Source: an uncultured Bacteroides sp. (GTDB lineage Bacteria; Bacteroidota; Bacteroidia; Bacteroidales; Bacteroidaceae). Taken from it: DNA of 64,000 bases. Within the stretch, counting starts at the first letter, position 1, and each line of letters begins with the position of its first letter. The translations under genes were made by a program, and so were the position numbers. The notes below the pieces were generated by a model, which searched no databases, was not told where the DNA came from, and saw only the letters and a program-made list of their open reading frames with translations. Shown one piece after another: positions 61,972 to 64,000 of the stretch. Where the stretch lies: assembly GCF_963678425.1 (NCBI RefSeq), contig NZ_OY782853.1, positions 124,001 to 188,000 on the forward strand. Direction: 5' to 3'.

Positions 61972-64000
61972 ATGAAACGAATTACCCTACTGTATTATTT
62001 CTTCATGTTTTTCTTTCTTGCTGCAACTCAGGCACAGGTCACCACAGGAAAACTATCTCCTTATACAAAGTCATTTCTCTCAAGTATAAAAGAAGGAAGT
62101 ACTTCTGTACAACAAAGAACGCTCTATAAAAGAGCAGCAGTAAGACAATCCAATTCCAGAGATTATATAAACGCTTATATTTATCTGAAAGAGAATGCAG
62201 ACACTCAAGCTCTGATACAGGAAGGTGTAAAAATCAGTACCCGTACAAAAAATATAATTACTGCCCTGATTCCAGTTGACGTGCTCGAAACTGTTGCAGC
62301 TTTACCCGAAGTAAAATATGTACAAATGGGAACTCCCGTACATAAGAATATGGACAAAGCCAGGATTACCTCCAACGTTGAAATGGTACAAAATGGAACA
62401 GTTCCATTAACCGGACCATACTTTGGCAAAGATGTAGTAGTAGGGATTATAGACAATGGATTTGAATACGGCCATCCCAATTTTTATAATAAAGACCATA
62501 CTGCATATCGGGTAAAAAGAGTATGGGATCAGAATGTAGATACAGGGACTCCCCCTACAGGCTTTAGCTATGGAGTGGAATACATCAACCAGGATTCTAT
62601 TCTAAAAGTAGCCTATGATCTGCCGGATACATCACATGGAACCCATGTTGCAGGTATCGCTGCCGGAGCGGACAGAACAAATGGAAATACATACTATGGA
62701 ATTGCCGGAGATGCAGACATTGTATTGGTATCCTATCTTAGCGATGATACTGACATTGCTAATGGAATAAAGTATATCTATGATTATGCCACCTCAGTGG
62801 GCAAACCTTGCGTAATTAACCTCAGCTTAGGAAGTTATATGGGTCCCCATGACGGTACATCTTCTTTTGATTCCCTGACAGATGAGATGCAGGGTAAAGG
62901 ACGTTTACTGGTAGGTGCTGCAGGCAACGAGGGACAAAAGTATACACATATATCAAAAACGTTCAGTTCAACAGATTCCATTTGCAAAGCAATCTTTCAG
63001 TTTAAAGACAACTTTGCTTGTGATGTCTGGGGAGAGGAGGGAAAGAACTTCAAGGTACAACTCTGCCTTTATGACCCTCTTATGAATGCTATTTATACAA
63101 GTCCGGAATACAGTACCTCCGAAATAAATAACGGTAAGAAACTCTATTTAGCTACTCCAACTAATCAGCGAGTGAAAGGTTATGTTAAATTCTATACTGA
63201 AACCAATCCGCAAAACAACAAGCCCAATGCATATTTTACATCTCAATTAACTTCCGACCCTTCCATCCCGACAGGTTATCATCTAGGGCTCATTATAAAA
63301 GCAACAGAAGGAACTGTAAATGCCTGGGGAGATGATAGTTCTTGCTCTTTCACTAGCCTTAATCAGTCCGGGTGGTCTGGTGGTAATAATGATTGTTCCA
63401 TCGGAGAGATTGGAGGAACAGGTAAACAAATAGTCAGTGTGGGAGCATATACAACCAAAACCTCATATACAAACCTGAACAATGAAACCTATAATTCAAC
63501 TGAGACATTAAATGCTCTTGCATCTTTCTCGAGCACAGGCCCAACAATCGATGGACGTATGAAACCAGAAATAACTGCACCAGGAAGTCTTATCGTTTCT
63601 TCTGTATCCAGTTATGATACTGATCCAACTAACAGAGTAAAAGCTACAACAGTAGAAGGTAATACTTATTATTACGGTATGATGGAAGGAACTTCAATGT
63701 CTACACCTTACGTTACCGGTGTTTTGGCAACCTGGTTACAAGCCAATCCAGAACTTACACCTACTGAAGTAAAAAGCATCCTCCAGAAAACAGCAATCAA
63801 TGATTCTTATACGGGAAATATACTTTCTAACGGGAATAACACTTGGGGATATGGTAAGATTGATGCCTATAATGGAATTCTTGAGATAATTAAACAATCT
63901 ACCTCAATTGAAGACATGCCTGTTCAACCTCAACCAATACTGATGTATACTACTCCTGATAATCAACAATTGCTTAAGTTCTTATTTACACAAGGAGATA
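61972..64000 (+). CDS. S8 family (subtilisin-like) serine protease, truncated by window end
   Basis: At least 676 residues are visible. The signal peptide ends AATQAQ. A propeptide-like region spans residues ~60-126. The catalytic triad is Asp161 (VGIIDNGFEYGHP), His222 (TSHGTHVAGIAAG) and Ser575 (MEGTSMSTPYVTGV). The large insertion of ~200 residues between the Asn region (LVGAAGNEGQ) and the Ser motif is typical of the Bacteroidales S8 group. The visible end (after GILEIIKQSTSIEDMP) has left the protease domain and is probably the start of a C-terminal domain. It is likely co-transcribed with the propeptide-like gene 42 bp upstream. Confidence 0.93.
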   Translation, partial: MKRITLLYYFFMFFFLAATQAQVTTGKLSPYTKSFLSSIKEGSTSVQQRTLYKRAAVRQSNSRDYINAYIYLKENADTQALIQEGVKISTRTKNIITALIPVDVLETVAALPEVKYVQMGTPVHKNMDKARITSNVEMVQNGTVPLTGPYFGKDVVVGIIDNGFEYGHPNFYNKDHTAYRVKRVWDQNVDTGTPPTGFSYGVEYINQDSILKVAYDLPDTSHGTHVAGIAAGADRTNGNTYYGIAGDADIVLVSYLSDDTDIANGIKYIYDYATSVGKPCVINLSLGSYMGPHDGTSSFDSLTDEMQGKGRLLVGAAGNEGQKYTHISKTFSSTDSICKAIFQFKDNFACDVWGEEGKNFKVQLCLYDPLMNAIYTSPEYSTSEINNGKKLYLATPTNQRVKGYVKFYTETNPQNNKPNAYFTSQLTSDPSIPTGYHLGLIIKATEGTVNAWGDDSSCSFTSLNQSGWSGGNNDCSIGEIGGTGKQIVSVGAYTTKTSYTNLNNETYNSTETLNALASFSSTGPTIDGRMKPEITAPGSLIVSSVSSYDTDPTNRVKATTVEGNTYYYGMMEGTSMSTPYVTGVLATWLQANPELTPTEVKSILQKTAINDSYTGNILSNGNNTWGYGKIDAYNGILEIIKQSTSIEDMPVQPQPILMYTTPDNQQLLKFLFTQGD

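Overview
The window is a chromosomal segment of a low-GC, anaerobic Bacteroidales bacterium, most likely Bacteroides or a close relative. Three things support this. Upstream of most well-supported starts there is a TAnnTTTG promoter core, in several cases with TTTG or ATTG exactly 19 bp further upstream. The protein families are typical of the group: a hybrid two-component system with periplasmic propeller repeats, DUF4924, DUF5723, DUF4405, a TPR-HTH lipoprotein and TIGR02757. The metabolism fits too: a single-chain pyruvate:ferredoxin oxidoreductase and an Etf/acyl-CoA dehydrogenase operon. No rRNA, tRNA, insertion sequence, phage gene or CRISPR array was seen.

Layout. 0-1.6 kb: end of an outer-membrane protein gene and an NCS2 purine permease. 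1.8-5.4 kb (minus): operon lysE-type exporter, DUF4924, rfbD, prfC. 5.6-8.8 kb (minus): a lipoprotein and a DUF5723 outer-membrane protein. 9.4-13.1 kb: purL. 13.5-25.9 kb: an orphan hybrid sensor/AraC regulator, two GHL10-type secreted glycosidase-like proteins, uvrA, a small envelope gene pair and an ATP-grasp protein. 26.2-31.0 kb: an AAA ATPase with an altered Walker B and the pyruvate oxidoreductase. 31.1-36.9 kb: a redox cluster (qorB with a divergent HxlR regulator, two NAD(P)-binding enzymes, a DUF4405 membrane protein, a flavodoxin, an AraC regulator). 37.3-39.1 kb: glutathione peroxidase, an OhrR-like MarR regulator and a small secreted protein, with short repeats on every side. 39.3-43.7 kb: patatin, cation/proton antiporter, C1B peptidase. 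44-51 kb: lipoproteins, a TPR-HTH membrane regulator and a hybrid histidine kinase. 51.4-55.9 kb: etfB, etfA, a TonB-domain protein, acyl-CoA dehydrogenase. 56.1-61.3 kb: a PAS/GAF kinase, threonine aldolase, pdxH, TIGR02757 and a 46-residue secreted peptide. 61.5-64 kb: a propeptide-like lipoprotein followed by an S8 protease cut by the window end.

The most unusual signals are outside genes. Three intergenic gaps (9.1, 38.5 and 56.0 kb) each hold four imperfect ~16-nt palindromes on an exact 22- or 23-bp pitch. The core sequence differs between arrays, but copy number and geometry are the same. A second repeat family (TAGTAGCAGAT, both orientations) fills the gaps at 37.1 and 39.2 kb. At 34.4-34.55 kb there is a decayed copy of the promoter and first codons of the AraC regulator at 36.08 kb. 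It keeps an intact 16-bp palindromic site also present at the live promoter, which suggests that the regulator controls both neighbouring operons. The stand-alone protease-propeptide homologue next to the S8 protease is the best candidate for a small uncharacterised protein system.
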